In this document: positions 38,205 to 49,871 of the stretch, one piece after another
Layout: each line of letters begins with the position of its first letter
How positions within the stretch are numbered: the stretch's first letter is position 1
Assembly (NCBI GenBank): GCA_035582835.1
Contig: JAYKAV010003110.1
Span: 2,702,471 to 2,766,470 of the forward strand
DNA: 64,000 nt
Source of the DNA: Phoebastria nigripes
Taxonomy: Eukaryota; Chordata; Aves; Procellariiformes; Diomedeidae
Direction of reading: 5' to 3'
Program-made: the position numbers and the translations under genes
The notes under the pieces: model-generated
What the model was told of the DNA's origin: nothing
The model's database searches: none
Seen by the model: the letters and a program-made list of their open reading frames with translations, nothing else

Positions 38205-39253
38205 GTAGATTTCAACTTTTAGAGTAATTAAATGTTAGGGTTTGAGTGGAAATACAGAAAGCACAGGGACACTTCCAGAAAGGTTCGATAGAATTTTACT
38301 GAAGATTTTCAGAGATTACAACTCTCTGCTGGTCCACTTCTTAATGTGTACCACTGATGGATCCCTTAAGTTATTACAATGACAGTGTAGGTATATACTT
38401 GTTAAAAATAAAGACTTCATTTTTTAATTTGAAATAGCAGCCGCCAGGATTGCTTGATTTCACCATCAAGATAGTCAGTCATTTAGCTATTCTGCAGCTT
38501 GAACAGGATTGGGCAGCTCTGGGCATCTCAGACTGGAGACCTACCAGCCCCTGTTTCATGGCACGGCCTTTTAAGATTCCAAGAACACACTGTTGCATCC
38601 CTGAGGCAAAGTCAAACACTGGACGTGAGGAAATGCCACAAAGAGTATTGGGTTGGTGTTTGTTTTTTTTTTTTTTTCCCAGATTGAACTTCTCTTTCTG
38701 TCATGGCCTGGGAACCTTCTAGCGCAAGTTAGGCAAAACTCTTCCCTTTCCCCACCACACTGGAGAAAATACCAAGTACGGAAGCTAACACACATTATCC
38801 CAAGAAAGAGAAAAATCCTAAAAAGACTGAAGGACCTGCATGCTGAATGCTTCTGTTCCAAACAGAGTACACTGAAAAAAAAAGCCATATGGGAGATGCT
38901 GGTACTTAACTACAGCTAGCCTAAATTAAACTATCTACAAAAGAAGAGCACAAAACTTGAGAAATTTGCAAAGAATGAGCCTGACTGAGCTAGATCAGAC
39001 AAATGGAAAGAGGGATGTAGTGGGCTGAAGCTTATGAGATGAAACCTGCGTGAATTAGCACCAATAAAAGGACTGGATTTAGGAAACTAAATTTTTTTCA
39101 ATACTCTATAGGACAGTCAATATAGGACAGTCCTTTTTAGGGTGATCTTCAAAGTATGCAAGATTTCAGGGGGAAAACAAGTCAGCCCTTATACAACAAG
39201 AAAGTATAGAAGGGATGGAATGCTGCTACGTAATCTTTCAATACTTTATGATG
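38205..39253. other. Non-coding stretch, no gene seen
   Basis: It holds a 15-T run (38663-38677). Several overlapping frames on both strands at 38450-38919 share no resemblance to a known protein. Confidence 0.55.
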
Positions 39254-39885
39254 ACAGAATCACAGAATAGTTGAGGTTGGAAGGAAACTCTGGAGATCAT
39301 CTGGTCCAAACCCCTTCTCAAGCAGGGCCACCTAGAGCCAGTTGCCCAGGACCACGTCCAGCCAGCTTTTAAATATCTCCAAGGAGGGAGACTCCACAAC
39401 CTCTCTGGGCAACCTGTGCCAGTGCTTGATCACCCTCACAGTGAAAAAGTGTTTCCTGATGTTCAGAGGGAATCTCCTGTGTTTCAGGTTGTGCCAATTG
39501 CCTCTGGTCCTGTCACTGGGCACCACTAAGAAGAGGCTGGCACTGTTCTCTTTGCACCCTCCCTCCCTTCAAGATATTTGTACATGCTGATGAGATCCTC
39601 CCAAGCCTTCTCTTCTCCAGGCTAAACAGTCCCAGCTCTCTCAGCCTTTCCTCATACCAAAGATGCTCTAGTCCCTTCTTGGGACCCATCCTGGTGGCCC
39701 TTTGCTGGACTCTCTGCATTACGTCCATGTCTCTCTTGTACTAGGGAGCCCAGAACTGGACCCAGCACTCCAGGTGTGGCCTCACCAGTGCTGAGTACAG
39801 GGCAAGAATCACCTCCCTTGACTAGCTGGCAACACTCCTCATGATGCAGTCCAGGATACCATTAGCCTTCTGATGCAAATGGTCC
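39254..39885 (-). mobile_element. CR1 LINE 3' fragment, about 630 bp
   Basis: On the minus strand this encodes the C-terminal end of CR1 ORF2 in two overlapping frames. One frame (39728 down to 39513) carries RATRMG, GLEHLWYEERLRELGLFSLE and LKGG. The other (39526 down to 39332) carries SDRTRGN, NIRKHFFTVRVIKHWHRLPR and EVVESPSLEIFKSWLDVVLG. These are landmark segments of the family. A frameshift near 39520 separates them. The 3' terminus at 39254 keeps two octamer-type units (ATTCTGTG, ATTCTGT on the minus strand), typical of avian CR1. The copy is 5'-truncated near 39885, as most CR1 insertions are. It is the best preserved CR1 in the window and so probably the youngest. Confidence 0.95.
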
Positions 39886-42800
39886 AATTAGAAAATGCCT
39901 TAGATTTGNTCTGAATGTGTTCTTCCATCAGTCTAGATTAACCATTCTCAGAAGGATTTAACACACTACATCTTATATGGATATTCCTAACTTCTCGAGC
40001 ACTTCAACCCATCTATTCAGTTTTTATAGGGTCATTCAAGTGGACTGTAATCCTGACACATATTGTTCTTTTTTTAATCTCTTGAAGTGACTGAGTAATG
40101 ACTGACCTGAAGTAAGACTGAATAGCAAATGTGAATATGTCAAGATTACCTCTTCTTTGACCACTCCTCTTTAATGAAAAAAAAAAAAAAAAAAAATCTG
40201 TTGTTGGCAAAAATCATTATCTGAGAATTCTCCCCTTAATGATGTCACCCTCCGAGATTTCTGTCGGGGTGAACTATCTTTAGAACCTCACAATCCCTCT
40301 GAGTTAAGAAAAGCATAAGCTTTTTGCAGTTTTTAAAATACATTTTTTCCAATTTAGCAATTTGCAGTTTGTGCCCTAATGCTTGTATTTGTCTTATAAA
40401 CAACTGAGAAGCGGTACTACAACTACATTAGCATTGTCAGTTATGTAGTTCAATATGAAAACATCACATGTAGTTCAGATCTTAGAGACATTTGAATCCG
40501 GATTTGAACTTTGCAGAAGAAAATATACTCATTTTAAGGTACAGAAAACACAAAAGTGACTTTGAGAAGTTTGGAAATTAATTTGGCCCAGCTATGTTTC
40601 AGATGGCTACCATCTGTGAGTTTCTTAAAGACCAGACACAGATATGTGAACCAGTCCTTCAAATTACAATAGAAGGCAGAGCAATGTGTGCACACATGTA
40701 TCTAGCCAATATAATAAATAAAAAAAAATATATACTCATTTATCACCCGAACATTTCTTCTGTCTGCCAATGCCTTTTGGTNTCTTTTCCCCTTCTTTTC
40801 CTGCTTGGTCTTTCTCTTCTCTATTTCTCCCTCCTTCTAGTGATACAAAAAAAAAAAAGAATCATACAGTAGGCCATGATAAACATTGGTAAGAAAGTGA
40901 GAATTTCTTATTTATATATCCAGAGTTCGGTCCTCTGACAACTCAAAATGCAAGCTCCTTCCTAAATCTTAGTTGAAGGTTGAATCATCACCCATAGATC
41001 AGAAATAATTGGATTGATCAGAGGCAGCAAGAAACAACAATTTGCTTAGAAATATTTTAGGACCAATTTTTCAAATTCCACAACATGTTCAGTAATCAGT
41101 ATCTAAAACCAGGTAAAAAAAACCTCAACAACAACTTCTAGTAATATCCTCTGAGACACCAACACACTAAAAAAATACTGTATCTGCCATCTAAATTAAT
41201 GCTTTTCAGTGATTAAAAACTATTCTGTCCAATTTTGCCAATCTATTTTTCTGAAATTAGAAGTAATTCATGGGCAAAACCAGTTCTTTAAATTCACTGC
41301 AAGTATAACGCAGTATTTATTTATATAATGTAGTATTTTATTAGGAAACTATGGGTAAGACAGAACTTAACAAATGCACACAATTTTTTGTTTTCTCTAA
41401 TTTTATTTAGATTTTCAGACAATAAAAAAGTACAGTATTATTTCTGTGAATGACCACAGCTAAACAGTATTTTGTATTGTATTACCAATTGCTTACATAT
41501 ACCTGTGCATTATATGATCTATTAACAAAACTATATTAAGACTACAACAACAGGTTGTTCTGACATTCACATAACTATATCTTTTATTGTAATTAAACAT
41601 ATCATGATTCTTCTAGATTTATATACTACTTCCACTTGCAAGCTTGAAGTTGTCCCCATAGTATGTATTAGGCTTGCTTCAGGTGGGTATCAGAGATAAA
41701 AAATTGATGCTTTGTTCCAGAAGATATTCTTATTGACAGAGTATGTCAAAAGGACAAAACTTGGTTTCCAGGGATTACAGCTGCAGACAATTATTGCCAT
41801 TATCCTATCAGTGATTGCCTTTATCCTGTAGGGATGAAAAACATCTCTCTGCAAGGGATTCTAGAAGTGGACACGTATGTGTTATCAGGAGGAGCAGAAT
41901 AACTAATTTCCAAATGTTTGTTCTCCGTGTGACAGTCCTAAGTACAAGCAAAAACGTTGCTGCCTCAAAATGCAGAGAAAGAACGTAATAAATTAATGTT
42001 ACGGGGCAAATTTCAGTATTACTGATTCCTAAAGTGAGACATTCATATTACGAAACATCATTTGGCATACATCTAATGCTTTTATCGCTTCAACTTTATA
42101 CTCTCCACTTTTGATTCAAAACTTCAAGTAGGTCAAAGAATGACCATTTTCTTTTTCTGTGGCTTCTAAAGTAGCTATTTCTGTTCATGTTACAAATGTA
42201 GCATTTCTTGTTCACAATAGAACATATTCAATAGGGATAGAAAAACATCTACTAAGACATTATTGCTGATAAGGAGTTCTGTGAAATTTATTGTTGCTGG
42301 CTTCACTTTCAAAGCATGTTCTGGCCCCCCATCCAATAGTTATCCAATTTAACATCAGTCTAAATATGCAATTTGTAATCAGTTTACATTTGTACATTTC
42401 AGAACACTCTTTCTGTAAGTCTTGCCATATACATACTATTGGACCATATTTTCCTTCCAGTCACCTAGAGATCTACTGAGGCATAATGATAACTTACATG
42501 TTTTAGAGGCTGGAAGCATCACTGGAAACAGAACACAAGTTGATTCAGATTCAGACAAATTTTGTTGATATGCGCAGTATTTGTAAAATATTCTGTCTGC
42601 TCATCCCTATTGTCTATAAGAAATACTATTATATAGGCTCAATTCTTCCCCAGAGTCATTAATCTTAGAGGCCTCAGCTAGGAATCTCAAACTGTGAAGC
42701 AGCTGTCAATGCTTCAGAAGGAAACGCGAGCAGCCAGAATGAACGCTAGTGCTGTTGCTTGTTCCTGCCATTGTGCAACAACACTTGCCAGCTCTATAAC

Positions 42801-43028
42801 ATTAGAAATGCACATTTAGAGCCCCCTAAAATGATTTAAACAGCTATTAGATTTAGCCACAACTTTTCTATTTGTAAATATTCTATATTTTCAGTTTAAA
42901 GACTTTTTCAAATTAAAATCTCCCAAACTGTAGAAATAAACAAAATATCAATGCTGAATTTTTTCTTTCTAGTAACATTCCACTATCTCAAACAGAAAAT
43001 TGATTTTTTTTTTTAACTTCTTTGAAAG
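39886..43028. other. Non-coding stretch, no gene seen
   Basis: No gene is recognised. It includes a 20-A run at 40177-40196, a second A run near 40849-40858, and single N calls at 39909 and 40782. Confidence 0.55.
40177..40196. repeat. Poly-A homopolymer (20 A)
   Basis: An uninterrupted A run, about 290 bases beyond the 5' edge of the minus-strand CR1 copy and not part of it. Confidence 0.95.
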
Positions 43029-43551
43029 TGTCCTGGTTTCAGCTGGGAGAGTTAATTTTCTTCCTAGTGCTGTGTTTTGGCTTTAGTATGAAAAGAATGT
43101 TGATAAGACACTGATGTTTTTAGTTGTTGCTAAGTAGTCTACTAGGTCAAGGACTTTTCAGCCTCCCATGCTCTGCCAGGTGCACAAGAAGCTGGGAGGG
43201 AGCATAGCCTGGACAGCTAGCCCAACTGGCCAACGGGGTATTCCATACCATGTGACATCATGCTCAATATATAAATAGGGGGCGTGGTCCAGGAAGTAGT
43301 GATCACTGCTTGGGTATCGCTCAGCAGGTGGTGAGCAATTGCATTGTGCATCACTCATTTTGTATATTCTATCATTATTATCATCATTATTTCCCCTTCC
43401 TTTTCTGTTTTATTAAACTGTCTTTATCTCAATCCACAATTTTTACGTCCCACCCCCCCGCCCCGATTCTCTCCCCCATCCCACTGAGGGGAGGGGGGAG
43501 TGAGCGAGCGGCTGTGTGGTGTTTGGCTGCCTGCTGGGTTAAACCACAACA
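43029..43551 (+). mobile_element. Solo LTR of the same group (copy 3, 523 bp)
   Basis: It begins TGTCCTGGTTTCAGCTGGGA and ends GTTAAACCACAACA. It is flanked by GAAAG on both sides (43024-43028 and 43552-43556), a 5-bp target-site duplication. A TATA box (TATATAAA, 43268-43275) and poly-A signal ATTAAA (43412-43417) lie in order. Compared with copies 1 and 2 it has a small deletion close to the 5' end: the GATA of GGGATAGAG and part of 'agtagctggtata' are missing. In the middle it agrees with copy 2 (GGTGAGCAATTGCATTGTGC). The U5 side contains a C-rich stretch at about 43449-43482. No internal retroviral sequence is present. Confidence 0.93.
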
Positions 43552-44968
43552 GAAAGTAAAGAAAAAAAATTCAGTTACAAATGAAAAATTCTTCCCTATT
43601 GTTTTTAAGGAGAATTCTGCATTATTTTTATCTTCACTAACTTATAATTCAAACAAAAGAAAAGCAGTGGTTTTAAAGCACCAGTTTATATCTTTATACT
43701 AGCCCAACTCATATCTACAAAAAGAAGATATGCGAGGTCGTTGACTGTTCTTATGATCTCACATCCAAACTGGATGTTTCTATGCAATATTTTACCAAGA
43801 AATTCATCATACATTGGGCACTGAAATGCAATATCATAAATTCAGTTCAAATTAAATTGGCCACATATTGTCTATTTTGTTCCTTATCCTTGGAGGCTGC
43901 CAAAGGAGGTAGAAAATAGTGGACTGTACCCAGAAACTTAAATTCATGAGAATTTATGTTTGTGAAACAGCATGCTCCTCAGGCCTATAAGCAAGTGAGA
44001 GACAATGAAGCAGAATAAAAAGCCAACGCACTGTGAGCACATGATGAATGTGTCTAGCTTTGTAAAGAGTCACATCTGGTATAACAACTCCTCACCTCTC
44101 CAAGTTTGGTAACTGAATAGCATATACCCTTCCTAAGAATTTTGATTGCAAAAAAAATAATGGTTTGATGTACAAACCTTTTGAAAATATGCTGCATACA
44201 AAAGTTGCTGGCTTAGGAGCTGAGTCAGAGGTTTAATGATAAGTATGCTGAAGTTTGGTAAGTAAGATATTATCTTCTCTTGACCTTTTTCCAAAACAAA
44301 GACTGTCCTGGAAATAACCAAGATGTTATTAGCTCTTCCCTTTTTTCTTCTCGCTGTCCTGCTTCTGAAGATGTTTTGCAGTTGCTGCTGGTACTAATAA
44401 AAAGCTTAACAAAACAAGGATAGAAATGAAGATTTGAAAGAAGGAATCAGATACCACTGGGGAATATTGATATAGAAGTTAAGAATCCAAAAAGAAAACA
44501 GTTTGTAAATAAATGTTTATTGATGTAGCAAAGCCAATCATCTCCAAACGACTGTCTGCAAGTCTATCATCTACAAATTCACAGAGGCATTATTTCCTAA
44601 TTTTACAAGAAAATGATGTAATGATTCATTTTGTTATTTTATGGACTGAGAGAATTAAGATATAAGAGGGACTGCACTGTTTGTTTCCACAAAGAAGCTT
44701 TTGCTTTTTCTAAAATAAGCAACTCACCCACAGATATACTTTTATTACACCACGATATATAGAGTAGCATCAGAAGACACTGAAGGTCTTCTTGTTTGTA
44801 GAAGACAGGAAAAGATAATCTTTTAATGACCTCATAACAGGAAAGGTAATCTTGCCTTGGAACAATGGCTGAATTCTCTTCTGCATTTTTTCCTTTATTT
44901 GCTTCGTACCTGTTTTATAAGGTAGTGCAGACTCAGGTTTGGTCTTACCTTAAATTGTCAGTCAAAGG
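43552..44968. other. Non-coding stretch, no gene seen
   Basis: Nothing is recognised between the third solo LTR and the adapter-like block. Confidence 0.55.
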
Positions 44969-45035
44969 AGATGGACAAAGCGTGTTGTAGGGAAAAAGTG
45001 TAGATCTCTGTGTTCGCCGTATCTTTAAAAAAAAA
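44969..45035 (-). other. Sequencing-adapter-like block (Illumina P5/TruSeq universal), probable assembly contaminant
   Basis: Positions 44969-45026 align without gaps to the 58-base reverse complement of the Illumina TruSeq universal (P5) adapter at about 48 of 58 positions by my count. Perfect stretches include GTGTAGATCTC (44998-45008) and TCGCCGTATC (45014-45023). Nine A residues follow (45027-45035), which on the minus strand gives a T run in front of the adapter, a common arrangement in contaminated assemblies. Translated on the minus strand, the block reads DTANTEIYTFSLQHAL. The well-known adapter read-through peptide contains DTATTEIYTLSLHDAL. The mismatches suggest error-rich reads rather than a clean adapter copy. 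The open frame at 44958-45167 that includes it is therefore not a gene. Confidence 0.85.
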
Positions 45036-47633
45036 GAAGAGAGATTTTGAAACGGAATGCATTTTCATAAAATATAGCGTTTGTTTTCCAGCTATCAGGA
45101 AAGGTGACAGTAACGTCCATCTAATATGCAACTTATACGCCAAAGTTTGGAGCAATAACATCTGCAAAGAAAATTCCTGATGAAAGAAAGTAAGTAATAA
45201 TTTTCTCAGAGCAGAAAAAATTTATTCACTTGTCCAAAAATCTCAGTGTTAGCTTTATTTCTATGCACACAAAAATGCTATCAACAAAATATTTGGAATG
45301 CTATCAGAGTTTAGCTTTCAATTCTAGTCTTTTCTAATAGTCATAACTATAACTGGGGATGATCTTCCCTACATCCACAATGTTGAAAGTTTCACTTTGA
45401 AAAAACTGTTACAGAGGTATACTTTCAAAGTAGATTCTATGTAGGGAATTTGTTTGGAGAGTTTTTCCACATGAACGATAGTGTGCCTGTTGAACACGTT
45501 CAGAGTATGAGTCCACGGCCAGAACCATCAAACTCAAGATTGCTGTGAACAAGTCTAGTCTGCATAATGCTTTTGTCTTTCTTTCTGAGCGTTTGCAGAG
45601 GAGATTTTCTCCACTGGCATTGTACAGTTCTGCAGCAGTGCTTAAAAGCCAGTGTTGAGGAAGAACTCTGAAACAAGGTTTATAAACTATGATGAATCTT
45701 TGATAACTAGAGCAGTTAAATTAGCAAATAAAGAATGAAGTAGTTGGTGAGGAGGAAATCTCTATGTATGCCTACACTAGACTTCTAGGTAATTTTTGAG
45801 ATATACTGGATCAATGCAGTCTAATCAAAAGCTACTNAGAATAACCCAACTGTTCGTCCCATGTATTCACAGGTAATACCGGATGGGTGTCATCTGTCAT
45901 AATGCATCCTGCATGTCCTTACAACACGTCTAGCTTGGCCTTTCAGCATTTTTCTCCATCTCATTCGTCTGGTCCATGAACAGCCTCCTGAGTCACCAAA
46001 ACATTGTGTATTAGGAGTCTTGCACTGATCTTGCTGCACTTTGCAAAACACTGAAGCTTATGAAATGGATGTAGCCAAGAGAGAGGTAGGTTGAACCTGC
46101 CAAATTCACATCTACCACATCCCAACTTTTGCCATTGAAGGCTAGACTCCCACTGCAACTTCAACCTTCTTTGGAATACTGAACTGCAATGTTACTGCTC
46201 TGTAGTGTCGCCAGGACAGTCTTTTTCCAAAAAATGATGGCTGTCCATTTCTGCTGGCTTTTGCACTTTGGAAATCAGCAGCTTGCTGTTCTGCAAAAGT
46301 GGGTTCTTTAACAATGTGGCTCCCTTGATGAATGCTAGTTGTTCACAGCCAAACTCAAACACAAGGGTGTGCTTCTATAGCTGTCCTGTTTGCAGATTTG
46401 CACGTTTTTGCACAGAATTGTACAGTACAAACATATAACATAAGGCACACTGAGTCTCAGGTACACTGTAGGCAAGCTTATTGAGGTGTAAATGTTATCA
46501 CTAATTATTTATGGTTTGCAAATCATTCACAAGTTACTTTGATTTCTTTCAATCAATTTGATATTCAAAATTGTTTCACAAAGTAGCTTGGACAAACACT
46601 AAAATGTATAAATTAAACTAAGTGCAATATTGTCCTTTTGTCAGCACATATACCACTTATCTCTTTGTTCTATATACCAGAGGCTTCTCCTTCTCACTAA
46701 GCACTATCTTTGCAAACAATGCCTAAACTAAAAGAATACTCAAAGAAAACAGCATTCTGTTTACTGGAATATCCGCATATATTTTAATTTCTATATCATT
46801 ATGTGTCCATGATTTCATTTTAATACAATTCTTTTAATCACCATTAACATTTTGCTAGATATGTCCTCCATTCTCCTGCTACATAAGCAGAAGTTAGTTA
46901 TTCTAAAACTTTGATCCTTAACCCAACACTAGTGCACAAATCATACTGTTTATCCACTATCCTTTCTGTACGATCCCTCACTTTTTTTCTTGCTCTTGCC
47001 TAATGTAAAACTATGACAGTGGGGAAGAAAAAGTAGCTTAGATTCTACAGGGCACTGAAACATATGCAACCTTTCCTGTTTCCTGTACTTTACAAGAAAA
47101 TTTTATGTTGCACAGGGCAGAGGCAAGGAAACAGAATTCAAGAAATGATGCCATGTATAACCTTAGGCAAGCATTAGACTCACAAGAATGATAGCCAAAG
47201 ACATAAAGAGAGCTTTAAGCAGCACAACCAGGCATACTATAACTAGCAGTCCCAGCTTCCCCACGATTGCAACAGGACAAAAAGTGCTGGAGGCAGAGAT
47301 GAGACAGGGAAAGACAGGAATTCCTAGGACTGACAGGATGCAGTGCACACTACTCTATAGGGATAGATAAGAACAGATAGATAAGGACAGACTGCCTGCT
47401 TGCTTAATAAAGTCTACTAAGGCAAAGATTAAAAACAACAGGCTCTGTGAATGAAGTTTATTGGGTTTTGTATGGTGGTGGTGTTTTTTTATTACAACTA
47501 ATATGACCATAATTTTCATTATTTGCATTTTTGTCTTATAGTAGCTTGCTTAAGATATAAGACCCTTTCAGTTTTTAGGTTGGCCTGCATTTTATTAAAA
47601 AAAATCCCAAAACTTAATCATTTTCCTAGTCCT

Positions 47634-47659
47634 AAAAAAAAAAAAAAAAAAAAAAAAAA
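47634..47659. repeat. Poly-A homopolymer (26 A)
   Basis: This is the longest homopolymer in the window. No retroposon body or target duplication is recognised next to it. Confidence 0.95.
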
Positions 47660-49838
47660 GATTGTGAGCATTAATCTTTTTGAAGAAGCCATTTCACCAA
47701 CAAATAAAAGGATATATTCTCACATACTTTCAGCTTTTCAACAAGTGGGACAGCTTCATCAGAATGCCTCATAAACAATAAATGAATGGATCATTAGAAA
47801 AGATCTTGAGATAATGAAAAATTATTCCTTTTGCTTATGGAAAATGGAGTTTTGCCCAAGGCTAGATAGGAGGGCTTTGAAAGTACTAGGAACCGAAGAC
47901 AGATTTTCAAATCTCTGTCTTAGGGCTTTAACCACAAATCCTATTGCATGTATACTGACTATGAAGTGTCAGCATGACTGACTATAAGCTTCAGTACTTG
48001 TTGGTGCATCTAAGTTTGTTTTGGTTGTTTTTGGTTTTTTTTGTTTTGTTTTTAAACAAGTAAATAATACCTATCTGTATGGCAATAGCATGCAAACTGA
48101 CAATTTTTACATGCTAACATCAAGTTGTGAACATGTAGACTGCTTTTCCCCTCTCAAATTATAGATCGTCTTAAATAAGTGTGATAACAGCAGCTATTTC
48201 TAGCCAAAATACATCAAGAATTCCGACACATTTTCTTCTGTCTCAGACTTACTAACACAAATGTAAGCATCCAAGCTCTCCTACCTCACTTCCATTAGCA
48301 ATATAGGAGCATTAGTCTAACACAGACCCACTTGTTCAGCAATAGGCTGGACTATGGTTCAATTTGTGTAGCTGTGTATTGCACAGATGGGAACTAACTA
48401 GCCTTCAGTGGACTTCTCTTGTCAACAGCACACAGAACAAAATTCAAATTCTTCACAGCTGTTATTCTACTAGTGGGAATTATGTAGCATGCAATGCTCT
48501 CCTCTTCTATTTAATCTCATTGGTTACGTGCTGTCCTTTCTTTAAGCCCTGGTTACTATGGCATTTGTCAAATACACGTTTCTCTCAGATGAAACAATTC
48601 CCTTTTAAAGCTTCTGTGGTGGCCCTCAGTGGTCGCCTTCAGTGGTATCTTGGTTTCTAAATGCTCACCAGTAATGTTAAGCCAAATCAATCCAAATCAA
48701 AGCCCGCAATGATTTAATGATTCAACAGGAAGAAGGTGCTGGATGACCCACAAATTCTTTTACACTTCATTTTCTTCTTGGGTAGTATATATTAAGACTA
48801 ATATTTTAATAATGTGAACTATTCTCCTGCACTGTATGAGTCCAATCTACAACATCTAGTTTGAAAAGAAAGAAATTACAACCGAGACCCTATATTTTCA
48901 GTAACAAATATACCAAAGCAAATATTGCTAGCTACTTTCTTCTTTGACCAAATGAGCCCCCACAAAAAGGAAGAATAGGAAAGGAAAAGAAAAATCTTGT
49001 TTTTAGAAGGAATCTTGGTTTTAGAACTCTGTTTTTCATGGAGGCACATGGAAATGGATCATTAAGCAGTTAAGATGGAGCACGATGTTGAACTAACAGA
49101 GAGAAAATAATTTCATAGCCAGAGTCCTCATTTCTATGTAAGGAACTTTTCCCATACTCATCTAACATCTTTTAGTTTATGTGAGAAAATGCCATTGAAA
49201 AATACTTTATGAGGGTCTCCAGCATGAGGTATGATCCCCATATTTCAGACAGCTTCCCTGGTTAACAGTGGTAATTGGGAGGCAATTCTTCAGCACAGAT
49301 CCTGAATTCTTTGTGCTTTGCCCTCAGCTCCTCCATATTCAGCGTGTGCGTGTACCTTACTAATAAGAGGATCACAAGTCACACTGAAGGGCAGTTTCCA
49401 TTCTGTAGCTCATGACCTTTGCTCTTCCAGTTCATGCCACCTTGATCATCCTTTTGGACTCTTCCTTAGGGTGACAGAGTGACACAAAAGAATCCATCCC
49501 TTGCACTCAAAANATGCTCCTGACTACATATGTTAAGCAACCATCAAACTCCTCTTTTAAACATCAAATGAGAAAAGGATGTTTTCAAATATCATATGTG
49601 CACACTGTGCACATTCCAAAACCTCTTATGATATAACTTTCCTCAATAAGATAAGCATACTGTTACATATTTGTGTCATGATTGAAATCCTTTAACATCC
49701 TATGCCTCCTTATGCATCCCTAATTACCTGTCAGCCCTTCCAGGTTACCTCTAATTTAGAGGAAAAGCAACAGTAAATAAAAAGCACTTTTCTACCACTC
49801 GTGTGAGAAGTGCCAGGTAACCGAACACACATTAAATA

Positions 49839-49871
49839 CTTTTTTTTTTTTCTTCTTTCTCTCCCTTCCCT
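49839..49871. repeat. 33-nt polypyrimidine tract
   Basis: An uninterrupted C/T run made of a T run followed by TCTTCTTTCTCTCCCTTCCC. No conserved exon follows it. Confidence 0.85.

Noticed and set aside
39332..39728. Minus-strand frames that look like real protein
   Set aside because: They are real protein similarity, but to CR1 ORF2. They are annotated as part of the LINE rather than as host genes.
44958..45167. Minus-strand open frame of 69 codons
   Set aside because: Its central part is the translated adapter-like block, so it is not a gene.
47634..47659. Poly-A run as the tail of a processed pseudogene
   Set aside because: Upstream DNA shows no mRNA-like or SINE body, no poly-A signal at the right distance, and no flanking target duplication.
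49195..49260. Minus-strand MIR-like patch (GCATGAGGTATGATCCCCAT)
   Set aside because: Only one block of the family order is convincing, and the flanks do not continue the match.
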